64,000 nucleotides of DNA from Phytohabitans sp037414955. GTDB lineage: Bacteria; Actinomycetota; Actinomycetes; Mycobacteriales; Micromonosporaceae. The position numbers were made by a program, and so were the translations under genes. The DNA lies in the NCBI GenBank assembly GCA_037414955.1, contig JBBEWH010000019.1, forward strand, positions 47,307 through 111,306, in the 5' to 3' direction. Below, in pieces: positions 18,687 to 26,981 of this stretch. Under the pieces are notes generated by a model. The model was not told the DNA's origin and did no database searches. It saw only the letters and a program-made list of their open reading frames with translations. Numbering within the stretch: the stretch's first letter is position 1; every line of letters begins with the position of its first letter.

Positions 18687-20050
18687 GCTGGTGGCGTCCC
18701 CGCTGTGGGCGCCGTTGCTGCCCGGTTCGGTGGACGAGGCCGGCTGGCGGCGTGCAGGTGCGCGGCGGCGGTGTACGCGGCGGCGGCGTGCGAGCGCTGC
18801 TGTTGGGCCTGGCGAACGGTGGCGAGGCTGTCGGCGAAGCCGGCGATCAGGTACACCAGGTGCAGCGCGGCGGCAAAGTCCCGGTCGTCGCTGAGCTGGC
18901 CCATCAGCCCGACCAGCCGGGCCAGAGACCGCAGGTGCACCGCTCGGGCGTCCGGGGCGAAGGTCGGGCGACTGCGGCCGATCGCACGGTGCAGCAGCTC
19001 GGCGGCGTCGAACACCAGGTGTGCCGGCGGATCGGGCAGCGCGGAGGCGGCTGCGGTCAGGATGTCCGCGACGGCGTGGATGCGCTCCGCGGCCACCGGC
19101 TCGGCGTGGTCGGCGATCCCGTTCGACTCGGTGCTCACCGCGTCGCTCGCCTGCTGCCACACGCGCTGGCGTTGTCCCGCCGAGGCGGGCACGTCCTCGT
19201 CATGCGTACGGGGCGTCCGTGCCCACCGGTTGCGCAGGTGCGGCAGGCTCAGCTCGGGGGCGAGTTGGCCGCCACCGAACCAGACCGGCTGCCCCCCGCC
19301 TGGCGAGGCGGGGTGGCTGACGGCGTATCCGCTGGGCCGGTCGTCCGCGTGGCCGGGGCGGAGCCGTACCCGCAGCCCGGCACCGCGCAGCCGGGCGAAG
19401 AAGTCGTCTTCGTCGGTGGCGACGATGGCGGCGGCGCGTACCTGGCGGCGCAGCCGGTCGCGGGTCGAGGGCGGCGTGGTCCGTCGGCTGGGCGGGGCAT
19501 GCGGCGGCACAGGCGGCGTCGTAGCCGGTGTCGGTGGAGCCGGCCGCAGGCGGAGCCGGCGCTCAAGAGCGTGGGTGGCGTCGACGCAGCGGCGGCGGTC
19601 GTCTCGGGCCGGTTCAATGCGGCCGTCCTGACGGACGAGGGTCGCGACGATGTCGACCCGGCTGCCGCCGTGCGCCACGGCGATCCATCGCACCGCGTTG
19701 TGATCGCCGCGGGGCGCTAAGCCAGCCTCGTGGAGCAGCTCGCGAACGGCGTCGCCCCATTCCCGCTCGGACAGGCGCCGCTCGCCGGCTTCCAGTTCGA
19801 GGGTGCAGCGCCAGACCGGTCGCGTCGAGGGCGGGCTGGCCTGGCTGGTCAACGGTTCGGCGAGAAGGGTGATCAGGCGGGCGGTGTCGTGGCCGCCGGG
19901 CCGCGCCGGCGCGTCGAGGTCGGCCAGTTCGCCGCTGCCGTCCCAGGCGGCGATCAACTGAGGTGTCGGGTCAGACACGTCGCGGGGCGCGTAGGCGCGG
20001 CGCACGGCGACGCCGACGAGCGCGCCCCGCTGATGCACTCGGGTAATCAT
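18632..20050 (-). CDS. relaxase homologue with a lost HUH motif (probably inactive)
   Basis: The 472-residue protein aligns along its length with the intact relaxase at 33.5-35 kb. Shared blocks include IVATLVRQDG, DRLRRQVRAAA, DEDDFFARLRGAGLRVRLR and WFGGGQLAPELSLPHLR. At the metal-binding site, however, residues 127-133 read HGGSRVD where the intact copy has HADDHIH, so two of three histidines and the aspartate are gone. The N-terminal segment that carries LLRYLF in the intact copy reads VAVRRAY here. Relaxase activity is therefore unlikely; a structural or regulatory DNA-binding role is possible. It is followed by the coiled-coil and DUF4913 genes on the same strand. Confidence 0.8.
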   Translation of the reverse strand: MITRVHQRGALVGVAVRRAYAPRDVSDPTPQLIAAWDGSGELADLDAPARPGGHDTARLITLLAEPLTSQASPPSTRPVWRCTLELEAGERRLSEREWGDAVRELLHEAGLAPRGDHNAVRWIAVAHGGSRVDIVATLVRQDGRIEPARDDRRRCVDATHALERRLRLRPAPPTPATTPPVPPHAPPSRRTTPPSTRDRLRRQVRAAAIVATDEDDFFARLRGAGLRVRLRPGHADDRPSGYAVSHPASPGGGQPVWFGGGQLAPELSLPHLRNRWARTPRTHDEDVPASAGQRQRVWQQASDAVSTESNGIADHAEPVAAERIHAVADILTAAASALPDPPAHLVFDAAELLHRAIGRSRPTFAPDARAVHLRSLARLVGLMGQLSDDRDFAAALHLVYLIAGFADSLATVRQAQQQRSHAAAAYTAAAHLHAASRPRPPNRAATAPTAGTPPAPVAVPVAPWQHSRRRSR

Positions 20051-20068
20051 GGTCGATGCCCGGCGTGG

Positions 20069-20302
20069 TCAGTCGGCGTCGAGGAGCTTGAGCAGCGCCG
20101 GGATGCTGACCTTGTAGCGGCGTCCGATGCGCAGGATCTTCACCGGGAACTCGCCGGTCTTGGCCAGCTCGTACGCCTTGGTGCGGCCGATGCCGAGGAT
20201 CTCACCGGCGATCTCGACGTCGGTGGTCATGCCCAGGGCACGCACTGCCTCCTGCGTCCAAGCCGGTGCGCCGGTCGTGGCGGTCGCGGTGGTGGTCGTC
20301 AT
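20069..20302 (-). CDS. excisionase-like HTH protein, 77 aa
   Basis: The 77-residue protein has a Thr/Ala-rich start and a winged-helix DNA-binding domain with VEIAGEILGIGRTKAYELAK and then KILRIGRRYKVSIPALLKLL. This is the MerR-like HTH_17 / excisionase pattern. In ICEs such proteins act as recombination directionality factors or small regulators. No integrase lies beside it, so the xis role is unproven. The gene sits between two sets of ICE palindromes and just upstream of the relaxase-like gene on the same strand. Confidence 0.75.
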   Translation of the reverse strand: MTTTTATATTGAPAWTQEAVRALGMTTDVEIAGEILGIGRTKAYELAKTGEFPVKILRIGRRYKVSIPALLKLLDAD

Positions 20303-20385
20303 CGTGGGGTTCCTCCCGCTGCTGTCCGGTGCTGGTCTGTGGGACCAGCTCTTGGCAGCGACGATGTCGATGACGGGTTCCCGGC

Positions 20386-20404
20386 GGCGCTACCCCGTAG
20401 CGCC
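20386..20404. promoter_or_regulatory. ICE-wide palindrome with 3-nt spacer
   Basis: GGCGCTAC-CCC-GTAGCGCC is a perfect 8+3+8 inverted repeat upstream of the excisionase-like gene start at 20302. Confidence 0.55.
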
Positions 20405-20464
20405 GAAGCGGCTACGGCGTGGCGGGCGAGAAGGCGGGCCAGAGCCGCTTGGCGTACCAGATCG

Positions 20465-20480
20465 GCGCTACGGGTAGCGC
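20465..20480. promoter_or_regulatory. ICE-wide palindrome, inverted copy of site 1
   Basis: GCGCTACGGGTAGCGC is the exact reverse complement of the site at 31-46. It lies just past the 3' end of the gene at 20484 and upstream of the excisionase-like gene. Confidence 0.6.
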
Positions 20481-20483
20481 GCC

Positions 20484-21161
20484 CTACGTCTCACTGGCGG
20501 GCGTCGTGCTCTTGGTCGGCCGGCCGGGGCTGGACGCCGAGCCGGACCGGCTGTTGATCCAGGTCTGGACCCGGTGACGCTTCCAGGAACGGATGACGCC
20601 GTGGCGGCCCGGCTCCTCCCGGTCGGGCTTGGGCAGGTAGCCATCCCGGCCTTCCTCCCAGGCCGGGATGCTCTTCTCCACGTACTTGGACCACACGCCG
20701 TGACCGACGCTGATGATCGCGCGGAAGTCTTTGGCCGGGATCAGCTCGTCTGGGTCGCCGTCGAGCGTGACCTGGTGCACCTTCGCCTGGCGGGCGCGTC
20801 TCTTGGCCTCCAGGTAGGACTTGCGGAAGGAGTCGAGGTCGTCGAAGGCGTACCACTCTTGCCCGTCTTCGACATCGACGTACGCGGGCCAGCCGGTGGA
20901 GGTGCGTCGCTTGGGCGAGGCGATGAGGTTGATGGTCTGCAGGCTGCGGCCGAGGTACTCGGCGGCGCCTGGCCGGTTCGTGCACCGCCGGCCTTTGACC
21001 ACCCGCTCTTCCATGCCGCTCCTCGTCCCGTGTCCACCGGGACCATCGCCGCTTCGGCCGCTGCCCGCGGGCGTCGCGGGCTCGCCCTTCAAGTGGGCGA
21101 GGATCACTGTACCGGGGGTGCTGGCGTACTCGCCCTCGGCCGGCGCAAGGGTCGTGGGCAT
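20484..21161 (-). CDS. hypothetical ICE protein with possible wHTH, 225 aa
   Basis: The ATG at 21161 is chosen because GGGAG precedes it by about 6 bases. Residues about 55-115 include RPGAAEYLGRSLQTINLIAS and then WPAYVDVEDGQEWYAFDDLD. This resembles the winged-helix fold of excisionases, in which a helix-turn-helix is followed by a short wing and an address segment. The middle is basic and helical. The C-terminal third has RSWKRHRVQTWINSRSGSA, possibly a second DNA-contacting segment. It is probably an element regulator. A strong hairpin upstream separates it from the SpdB-like gene. Confidence 0.6.
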   Translation of the reverse strand: MPTTLAPAEGEYASTPGTVILAHLKGEPATPAGSGRSGDGPGGHGTRSGMEERVVKGRRCTNRPGAAEYLGRSLQTINLIASPKRRTSTGWPAYVDVEDGQEWYAFDDLDSFRKSYLEAKRRARQAKVHQVTLDGDPDELIPAKDFRAIISVGHGVWSKYVEKSIPAWEEGRDGYLPKPDREEPGRHGVIRSWKRHRVQTWINSRSGSASSPGRPTKSTTPASET

Positions 21162-21279
21162 CGGGAGCTCCCAGGTCAGGTTGGTGCGGCTTAGGTGTGC
21201 GCGCCCGGTCCCCGGAAGAGGGTCGCACCGGGCTTTGGCCCCCCATGCGGGCGAGCGCTGCGTCTGCATCGGGGGTACC

Positions 21280-21329
21280 CGCCGCCGCGCCCGCCGGTCA
21301 GCACAGGTTGGCCGGCGGGCGCGGCGGCG
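21280..21329 (-). terminator. perfect 18-bp GC hairpin between two minus-strand genes
   Basis: Arms 21280-21297 and 21312-21329 pair perfectly around a 14-nt loop. There is no U-tract, as is common for actinobacterial terminators. It lies between the 3' end of the SpdB-like gene (21389) and the start of the next gene (21161), so it may terminate or attenuate transcription. Confidence 0.55.
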
Positions 21330-21388
21330 AGAATCAGGCGGTTCGGCTGGGCGCCCTGACGCGGACACTGCCGTCCGGCGCCCAGTGG

Positions 21389-22963
21389 TCAGGTCCCTGC
21401 CAGGGCCAGGTCACGTTCGGGCGCGGCGGCAAGCACCAGGCGGACGGTGCGGTCGCTGACCCGAACCCGCTTGGCGAGTTCCTTCTGCGTGTCGCTGGGG
21501 TGATCCTTGCGGGCCTGGAGCACGGCGAGGACTGTGTTGGCGCCGACCCCGTTGACCTCCGGTACCGGCGCACCCTCGAACATCACCGGTTCGCCGGCCG
21601 GCGCGGCTGCCCGGCGGGCGCGACGCGGGCCGCGAGCTTCGGCTTCGGCCAGGCGCTCGCGCAGTTCGGCCAGCTCCGCCTCCAGTGCGGTGGATGCCTC
21701 GGCTTTGCGGCGGGCGTCGGCCTCGGCGGCCTGCCGGCGCCGGGCTTCTCGGGCCATGGCCTTTTCGTTGGCCGCCACGGTCGCCTCGGCCTCGTGCCGG
21801 CGCTGTTGTTCGGCGTTCAGCGCCTGCGCGGCCTGCGCCGCGGCCGCTTCGGCGGCGTCCACCCGACGTTGCCAGTCCACCGACGCCGCGTCGGTCTGGC
21901 CCTGCACCCGCGACGCGCGTAGTTCCGCTTCGCGCGCCTGTGCCTGAGCGGCGTCCGCTTCCGCTTCCGCCTTCGCCCGACCGGCTGCTTCCGCTTCCAC
22001 CTGGTTGCGTAGCGCTTCCACTTCCGCTTCCACCACGGCCCGCAGGCTCGCTTCCGCTTCCGCATGCTCTCCCGCTGCTTCCGCCGCGGCTACCGCTGCC
22101 GCTTGCGCCGCACGCGCCGCTTCCGCTTCCACCCGGACCGCTTCCGCTTCCGCACGAACTCTGGCGGCGAACGTGCGCTCGGCGGCGTCGACAGGTCGAG
22201 TCCGCTCAGCCGCGTGCCAGACCCGCTCGACGCGGGCGCGAGCGTCGTCGAGCATGGCGTCGTCGGCGTGCATCGCCAGCCGACGCAACCGGGCGTGGCA
22301 CCAGGCCCGCCGCCATCCCCATCGGGTCGAGTGCAGCCGGTGCGACACCACCGCGATAGCGCGCACGTGCCGCTCCCGGTCGACCGTCTTCAAGTCGTGC
22401 TCGCCAGGGCGGGCCAGCCCGAGCGTGACCAGGATCCGGCGGGGTGTCCAGGTCCAGGTGATCGCGTCGGCCGGCTTCTCGGCGCCGTCGCCGGTCAGCC
22501 CGACCCACCACTGATGCGCTACCAGCAGCGGCACCGCCAGCCGCAGCACGTTCTCGACCAGGCTGTCACCGGCCATCGCGGCGATCACACCGGCGACCAC
22601 GGCGATCAGCCACACCGAGCGGCCGTGCTTGCCTGGATGGCGGTGCAGCGCCTGGTGGCGTTCGGCGCGCATCATCGCCGTGGCCATCTGGCTCTCGAAC
22701 AGGAAGAACGCGAAGCCGGCGAAGACATACGACAGGTGCAGCCGCTGGGTGGCCACCTCCCACATCGCCTCACCGGACCAGGCGAACCCGACCAGGAACG
22801 ACAACCGGGCCAGCCACCGGTCTGGCCGCCCGCTCTTGACCGCCCGGCGCACGGTCCACACCAGCAGCAGGACGGTCAGGCCGAGCCCGGCGAGGAGGAG
22901 CAGCTCGCGGTGCTCGCCCGCCCAGGCCAGCAGATTCCGGCCCGCATCCAGGGTCTCGTTCAT
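21389..22963 (-). CDS. SpdB-like membrane protein with coiled coil and C-terminal HTH
   Basis: The 524-residue protein has four or five membrane helices in residues 15-165, ending in a conserved-looking WTWTPRRILVTLGLARPGEH. A very long Ala/Glu/Arg coiled coil follows (about 255-450). A C-terminal helix-turn-helix contains TQKELAKRVRVSDRTVRLVL. Streptomyces plasmid-spread (Spd) proteins and related ICE proteins combine membrane helices with such tails. The likely role is in intramycelial spread or membrane anchoring of element DNA, but this is inference. The coiled-coil DNA is a run of near-repeats of GCTTCC on the plus strand. The start overlaps the upstream 33-residue ORF (ATGA). Confidence 0.7.
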   Translation of the reverse strand: MNETLDAGRNLLAWAGEHRELLLLAGLGLTVLLLVWTVRRAVKSGRPDRWLARLSFLVGFAWSGEAMWEVATQRLHLSYVFAGFAFFLFESQMATAMMRAERHQALHRHPGKHGRSVWLIAVVAGVIAAMAGDSLVENVLRLAVPLLVAHQWWVGLTGDGAEKPADAITWTWTPRRILVTLGLARPGEHDLKTVDRERHVRAIAVVSHRLHSTRWGWRRAWCHARLRRLAMHADDAMLDDARARVERVWHAAERTRPVDAAERTFAARVRAEAEAVRVEAEAARAAQAAAVAAAEAAGEHAEAEASLRAVVEAEVEALRNQVEAEAAGRAKAEAEADAAQAQAREAELRASRVQGQTDAASVDWQRRVDAAEAAAAQAAQALNAEQQRRHEAEATVAANEKAMAREARRRQAAEADARRKAEASTALEAELAELRERLAEAEARGPRRARRAAAPAGEPVMFEGAPVPEVNGVGANTVLAVLQARKDHPSDTQKELAKRVRVSDRTVRLVLAAAPERDLALAGT

Positions 22964-23061
22964 GCCGTCACCCCCGTTGCGGCGGCCGGGCGGCGCCGGG
23001 TGGCCGCCTGAGGGCTTCCCGTTCGCTGGGGCGGGCGGCAGGTGGCCGTAGGGTCAGTCAT
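22960..23061 (-). CDS. 33-aa leader-like ORF coupled to the SpdB-like gene
   Basis: The peptide is Pro/Arg/Thr/Ala rich with no recognisable domain. It is called because a good GGAGG lies 8 bases before its ATG at 23061 and its stop overlaps the next ATG. It may only serve translational coupling. Confidence 0.45.
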   Translation of the reverse strand: MTDPTATCRPPQRTGSPQAATRRRPAAATGVTA

Positions 23062-23193
23062 GGGTCGGACCTCCAGTGTCCGATCAAGGTCCCGGCCGGT
23101 GGTGGCATCCACCGCGCCGGGACCGCCGTGTTGGGGTCGCACGACGCACCAGCAGTCGGTTGATCATCTGGCCCATCGTGGGTGCTACGGGTT

Positions 23194-23216
23194 ATCGGCG
23201 GCGCTACGGGTAACGC
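23194..23216. promoter_or_regulatory. ICE palindrome with one mismatch plus a half-site
   Basis: GCGCTACGGGTAACGC at 23201-23216 differs by one base from the perfect site; a GCTACGGG half-site precedes it at 23194. They occupy the gap between the genes at 23061 and 23257. Confidence 0.5.
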
Positions 23217-23256
23217 GCCGGGTGTAAGGTGGCCGGCTCGCGGTCCGCGGAGCGCG

Positions 23257-23718
23257 CTAGGCGCCGGGCGGGTCGGCCGGGGCCGGCGGGTCGATCGGCG
23301 CGGCGAACGCTTCCAGGCCGTAGCCCGTGAAGTCCTTGCGCCATAGGGTGTGGTCGGCGTCATCGGCGTAGAGCAGGTGCCCGGCGCGCCGGTTTGTGTC
23401 CAGCACGTAGCCGGCAGCGCGCAGCCGGGCGGCGGCCTCAGCGCGGGTGATGACCTGCCAGCCCAATTCGTGTAGCGCGGCGTCCACGTCGGCGGCGGTG
23501 CGCTGTGCGTACGGGTGCCCGACGGGCAGCGGCGACGGGGTGGCCGACTCCAGCAGCCTGGTGGAGCGGTCGGCGATCGGGCCATTGTCGTGGTGAGGGC
23601 GGATACCGATCAGGCCAGCGGCCCCGGTGGGCAGGTGCAGCCACGCCTGGCCGATGCCGGCGGTGCTGTGCCGCACGCCAGGCCAGGTCTCGGGCCGGTC
23701 GCCCGCGACGGGGTTCAC
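23257..23718 (-). CDS. hypothetical ICE protein, 153 aa
   Basis: The product was not recognised. The second half reads like a small alpha/beta domain: VDAALHELGWQVITRAEAAARLRAAGYV, then a strand pair around RRAGHLLYADDADHTLWRKDF. The GTG at 23718 overlaps the stop of the upstream zinc-ribbon gene (GTGA), so the two are probably co-expressed and may act together. Confidence 0.6.
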   Translation of the reverse strand: MNPVAGDRPETWPGVRHSTAGIGQAWLHLPTGAAGLIGIRPHHDNGPIADRSTRLLESATPSPLPVGHPYAQRTAADVDAALHELGWQVITRAEAAARLRAAGYVLDTNRRAGHLLYADDADHTLWRKDFTGYGLEAFAAPIDPPAPADPPGA

Positions 23719-24530
23719 CGCTCGTCCCGGTCGGTGCGAGCGACGATGACGCCGGTGGGGTCGATGATCCGGCCGCAGGCGGGGCACAGCCACGACTGCG
23801 GGCTTGCCGCGTCGACCGGCTGGCCCGCGGCGTCGCAGGGCCGGAACGGGAGGGTGCCAGCGGTGTTGCCGCACACGCAGGTCCAGCCGGTGGACGGGTC
23901 GGGTCCGGCCGGCTCGCCGGTGGTGACCGTGGTTATGGCGTCGAGTCTGGCGTGTGCGTCGAGCGCCTGCGCGGTGGCGATCGGGTCCAACTCGGCGAAG
24001 TCGACCAGGGCTCCGTCGCGGGACGGCGCATTATCCGTGGCGCGCGGGGCGGCGTAGTACAGCGCACGGCCGACCAGCCAGAACAGCCCCTCGGTCGCCG
24101 GGTCAACGGTGGCCGGCTGCCCATGCGGGCCGACGCGGTGCGTTTGACACAACCGGCCGGTAACCGACGGCGGGGCGGTCAGCCGACGCGAGCATCGCCA
24201 ACATTGCAGGCCCGCTTCGACCAGGGCGTCCGGGATCACCTCGTTGATATCCACTCCGCGACGCGCCACCTCGGCGATCTCGTCCCATGCTGGTGTGCGG
24301 ATGACACGCTGCCACTCCTCGTCGGTGACCTCCTCGTCATCAATGTCGAGGTCTTCCCGCAGGACCGTGGTTGCGTTGGCCCGGTCCCACAGGACGTAAG
24401 CCCATCCATAGTGGACCGCAAGTGCGGCGATGAGCTGGCGTGCGTCGTCCTCGGCGAGGGTGCTGGCCAAGTCAACGCCGTCGGGTAGGTCAGAGATGCG
24501 GTGGGCAGCCGGATCGGCCGGCGTGGTCAT
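23715..24530 (-). CDS. hypothetical protein with two zinc-binding motifs, 271 aa
   Basis: Residues about 1-100 are acidic and helical. Near residue 110 is CWRCSRRL followed by a second Cys/His pair in LCQTHR. The C-terminus has CVCGN, then CPACGRIIDPTGVIVAR, a zinc ribbon. This last domain is clearly related to the small protein at 31742-32008, which has CLCGN and CRSCGRILNQDTGLVIGR. The ATG at 24530 follows GGGAG. A palindrome shared with the 32.4-kb region lies 72 bp upstream of the start. Function is unknown. Confidence 0.7.
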   Translation of the reverse strand: MTTPADPAAHRISDLPDGVDLASTLAEDDARQLIAALAVHYGWAYVLWDRANATTVLREDLDIDDEEVTDEEWQRVIRTPAWDEIAEVARRGVDINEVIPDALVEAGLQCWRCSRRLTAPPSVTGRLCQTHRVGPHGQPATVDPATEGLFWLVGRALYYAAPRATDNAPSRDGALVDFAELDPIATAQALDAHARLDAITTVTTGEPAGPDPSTGWTCVCGNTAGTLPFRPCDAAGQPVDAASPQSWLCPACGRIIDPTGVIVARTDRDER

Positions 24531-24600
24531 GAGTGACTCCCGATGGTTGAAGGGATTAAGGACAGATGCTCCCGGCGGTCGACCAAACCAAGAGATACTT

Positions 24601-25878
24601 TTAATGATACCGCATTAACTGCCGGGGTGGGGCCTGGTACGCCGAAGGAGCCGAGCGGACGCCGGTGGGCTCAGCGGGCAGGTAGTCGAACAACGTCAGT
24701 TGGTTGGGGGCCGGCGCACAGCGGTGGGAGCGTCCCCTCGCGCCCACCCGGCGGACTGCGGCCGCGGGCGCCTCGGCGGACAGCGGCTCGTGCACCGCCC
24801 GGCCCGGCCGGGCGGCCTGCCTGACGGCGTCCATGACCTCTTCCCGGTACGCCAAGGCGTAGCGGAAGCAGTTGCGGCAGTCGGTTGGTGCCCGCACCCC
24901 AGTTGCCCGGTCGGGGCGGCTCATGTGCGTACAACCGGGCAGCCGGATGTGCTCGGCGCGGGCGGTCGCTGACCACGCCTGGCTATCGGCGCTGTCCAAC
25001 AGGCGCCCTGCCAGGCGCAGCGCGTTGATCGACACGCCGAACCCATGGATCAGCATCCCCAGTGGCGCGAGCCCGGACAGCACTGCGGCGACGTCGCGCT
25101 GCGAGCCGCGCCGGCACAGCGAGCCGACGCCGACCTTCCGACCGGCGAGCGTGACGCCTGCCCGCTCGTACATGGCCGCGTGCTCCAGGTACTCCCACGG
25201 ATGCCATCCCTGCAACGTCGCCAGCCACGGCACCATCGGGAACTGCTCGGCCAGGTAGAGATACGAGCGCAGGGTCGCCTCCTGGTGCTCGCGGACGCTC
25301 AGGCCGGTACGCCGGCGGGCGCCCGGCTCACATGGAACGTCCTGGACGGCCACGAAGTCGGGCGGGCCGACATCCTCCATGAACCGCACCCACATCCCGC
25401 CGTACTCGTCCGGGTGCATCCACCACGGGTGCTCGTCCGGTCGGGTGGTGAGCATCAGCGCGGCGTAGGCACCCGAGTCGCCGGCCCAGGGACTGTTCAT
25501 CCGCACCGGGAAGTCCTCACCGCGGCTGCGATAGCGGGCCAGGGTGGTCGCGGACAGGAACAGCGGCACCGGGCTGTGGCGCAGGTGGTGCGGGTGGCCG
25601 ACCCCGAGGTAGAAGGTCCACCGGCGCGCCGGATCGGGATGGAACTCGCTGCGGGTGTACGGCGTGACGGGTCCCCACGGGGTGTCCCAGCGGTCCGGGC
25701 CGAGCCCGTATCGGGCCACGTGCTCCTCCCACCGCGCCCGGCGTTCGTCCACTGTGGGCGGCGGCGGTGGCCACTCGGTGAGGTCGCGCTCGCGCATGAG
25801 CGCCAGCAGCTTCGCGGCCCGCTGCGGCGGCAGGCGGTAGGAGTCGACGTTGGCGCGGCGGATCGCGTCGGCGTTCAC
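24601..25878 (-). CDS. DpdA-like tRNA-guanine-transglycosylase homologue (DNA base modification)
   Basis: The 425-residue protein matches the phage/ICE branch of the queuine tRNA-ribosyltransferase superfamily, related to DpdA, which inserts 7-deazaguanines into DNA. Motifs seen include WAGDSGAYAAL (Asp near residue 130), VAVQDVPCEP (near 175), LQGWHPWEYL, VGVGSLCRRG (247-256), LIHGFGVSINAL (near 272) and DSADSQAWSATAR. A CTH then CRNC cluster (about 318-340) suits the TGT zinc site. The GTG at 25878 overlaps the methyltransferase stop (GTGA), placing it in one operon with the methyltransferase and Mom-like genes. No preQ0-synthesis genes are in the window, so the inserted base is unknown. 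Confidence 0.75.
   Translation of the reverse strand: MNADAIRRANVDSYRLPPQRAAKLLALMRERDLTEWPPPPPTVDERRARWEEHVARYGLGPDRWDTPWGPVTPYTRSEFHPDPARRWTFYLGVGHPHHLRHSPVPLFLSATTLARYRSRGEDFPVRMNSPWAGDSGAYAALMLTTRPDEHPWWMHPDEYGGMWVRFMEDVGPPDFVAVQDVPCEPGARRRTGLSVREHQEATLRSYLYLAEQFPMVPWLATLQGWHPWEYLEHAAMYERAGVTLAGRKVGVGSLCRRGSQRDVAAVLSGLAPLGMLIHGFGVSINALRLAGRLLDSADSQAWSATARAEHIRLPGCTHMSRPDRATGVRAPTDCRNCFRYALAYREEVMDAVRQAARPGRAVHEPLSAEAPAAAVRRVGARGRSHRCAPAPNQLTLFDYLPAEPTGVRSAPSAYQAPPRQLMRYH
24602..24617. promoter_or_regulatory. TAATG-N6-CATTA palindrome, copy 1
   Basis: TAATGATACCGCATTA has 5-bp inverted arms. Counting five flanking bases (24597-24617), 21 bp are identical to 32399-32419. It overlaps the stop codon of the DpdA-like gene and lies upstream of the zinc-motif gene starting at 24530. 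An operator or promoter element is likely; a recombination site is possible. Confidence 0.55.
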
Positions 25879-26981
25879 GCCGGCACCACCGCGCCGACCT
25901 CGAAGAGGCCGAGTTGCTCCACGTCCGGGTGCAGGGCCGGGGCGACCTCGGCGAGTATGCGACCCATCGTGAGCCGCAAGGAGTTCGGGTTGAGGTCGCC
26001 GCCGTAGAAGCGGCGCCGCTCGTGCAGGCAGGCGACCGCAGTGGTTCCGCTGCCTAGGAAGGGGTCGGCGACCAGGCCGCGTTCGTTGGTGGTCGAGCGG
26101 ATCACGCGGGACACCAGGGCCGGGGACAACGCGTTGTCGTAGCGCAGCAGGCCGCGCCGTCGCTCCTCCGGCAGGTCGGTCCACACATCGACTGCGTAGA
26201 CCTGCCCGTTGCGACCCCGGGCCATCTCCTCGGGGCGGTGGAAGACGCGCAGCGGCGAGTCCAGCGGCCCCTTGGTCAGCAAGGTGACGCGGTGGTGTTG
26301 GTGCACGTACCGGCGGGTCGCGAACAGACCGAACTGCCTCGCTACGGCGATCGAGTTGACGTAGGTCAAGCCCGCGACGTCCTCGGCGGCCACCTGGACG
26401 CGGGCGGCCTGCTGCGCGCCGGTGATCACCGCGAGGTAGCCGCCGGGGCGCAGCGCCTCACCGGCCGCCGCGATCCACCGCGCCGTGAACTCCGCGTACT
26501 CGCCGGGGTCGACCTCCACGTACCCGCCGACCACCCGGTCGTGGTCGCGGCCGTACACGCGCCGGTACGCCGACCTGCTGCTAGCGCGGCCCAACGCCCA
26601 CGGCGGGTCAGCGACCACGAGGTCGATCGGCTCGTCCGCCTGGGCCAGCACCGTGGCCGCCTCACCCAGGACCAGCTCGACCTGCGACGGGTCGCTCGGA
26701 AGCCAGACCAGCAGCGCCCGACGCGGCGCCACCGTGGTGCCCTCGATCAGCCATGCCGCTTTGCGGTCGCCGGCCTGCCGGGCGCGGCCCTGCCGCTTGA
26801 GGGTTTGCAGCGCGGAACGGACCCGCCGTTTGTACTGCGCTTGGCCGTCCTGGATGACGGTGCGGGCGCCTGGCCGGTCGGCCAGGCCCGCCCGCTCGGC
26901 CAGCCGGTACAGCTCGGGCAGGGTGTAGCAGCCAGCCTCAAGCGTGCGCAGCAAGTCGGACTCGGTGCGAAGCGGGCTCAC
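25875..26981 (-). CDS. DNA methyltransferase, N4-C/N6-A amino-methylase type
   Basis: The 368-residue protein has an N-terminal helical domain (about 1-80, resembling a wHTH with YTLPELYRLAERAGLAD). The catalytic motif LVVADPPWALG follows near residue 122, and the S-adenosylmethionine motif ADPFLGSGTTAVAC near 303. The order (DPPW before the FxGxG motif) is that of beta-class amino-methyltransferases. VADPPW argues for N6-adenine or N4-cytosine. No restriction endonuclease is nearby. Both ends overlap neighbours by GTGA junctions, so it is made together with the Mom-like and DpdA-like proteins. Confidence 0.85.
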   Translation of the reverse strand: MSPLRTESDLLRTLEAGCYTLPELYRLAERAGLADRPGARTVIQDGQAQYKRRVRSALQTLKRQGRARQAGDRKAAWLIEGTTVAPRRALLVWLPSDPSQVELVLGEAATVLAQADEPIDLVVADPPWALGRASSRSAYRRVYGRDHDRVVGGYVEVDPGEYAEFTARWIAAAGEALRPGGYLAVITGAQQAARVQVAAEDVAGLTYVNSIAVARQFGLFATRRYVHQHHRVTLLTKGPLDSPLRVFHRPEEMARGRNGQVYAVDVWTDLPEERRRGLLRYDNALSPALVSRVIRSTTNERGLVADPFLGSGTTAVACLHERRRFYGGDLNPNSLRLTMGRILAEVAPALHPDVEQLGLFEVGAVVPA

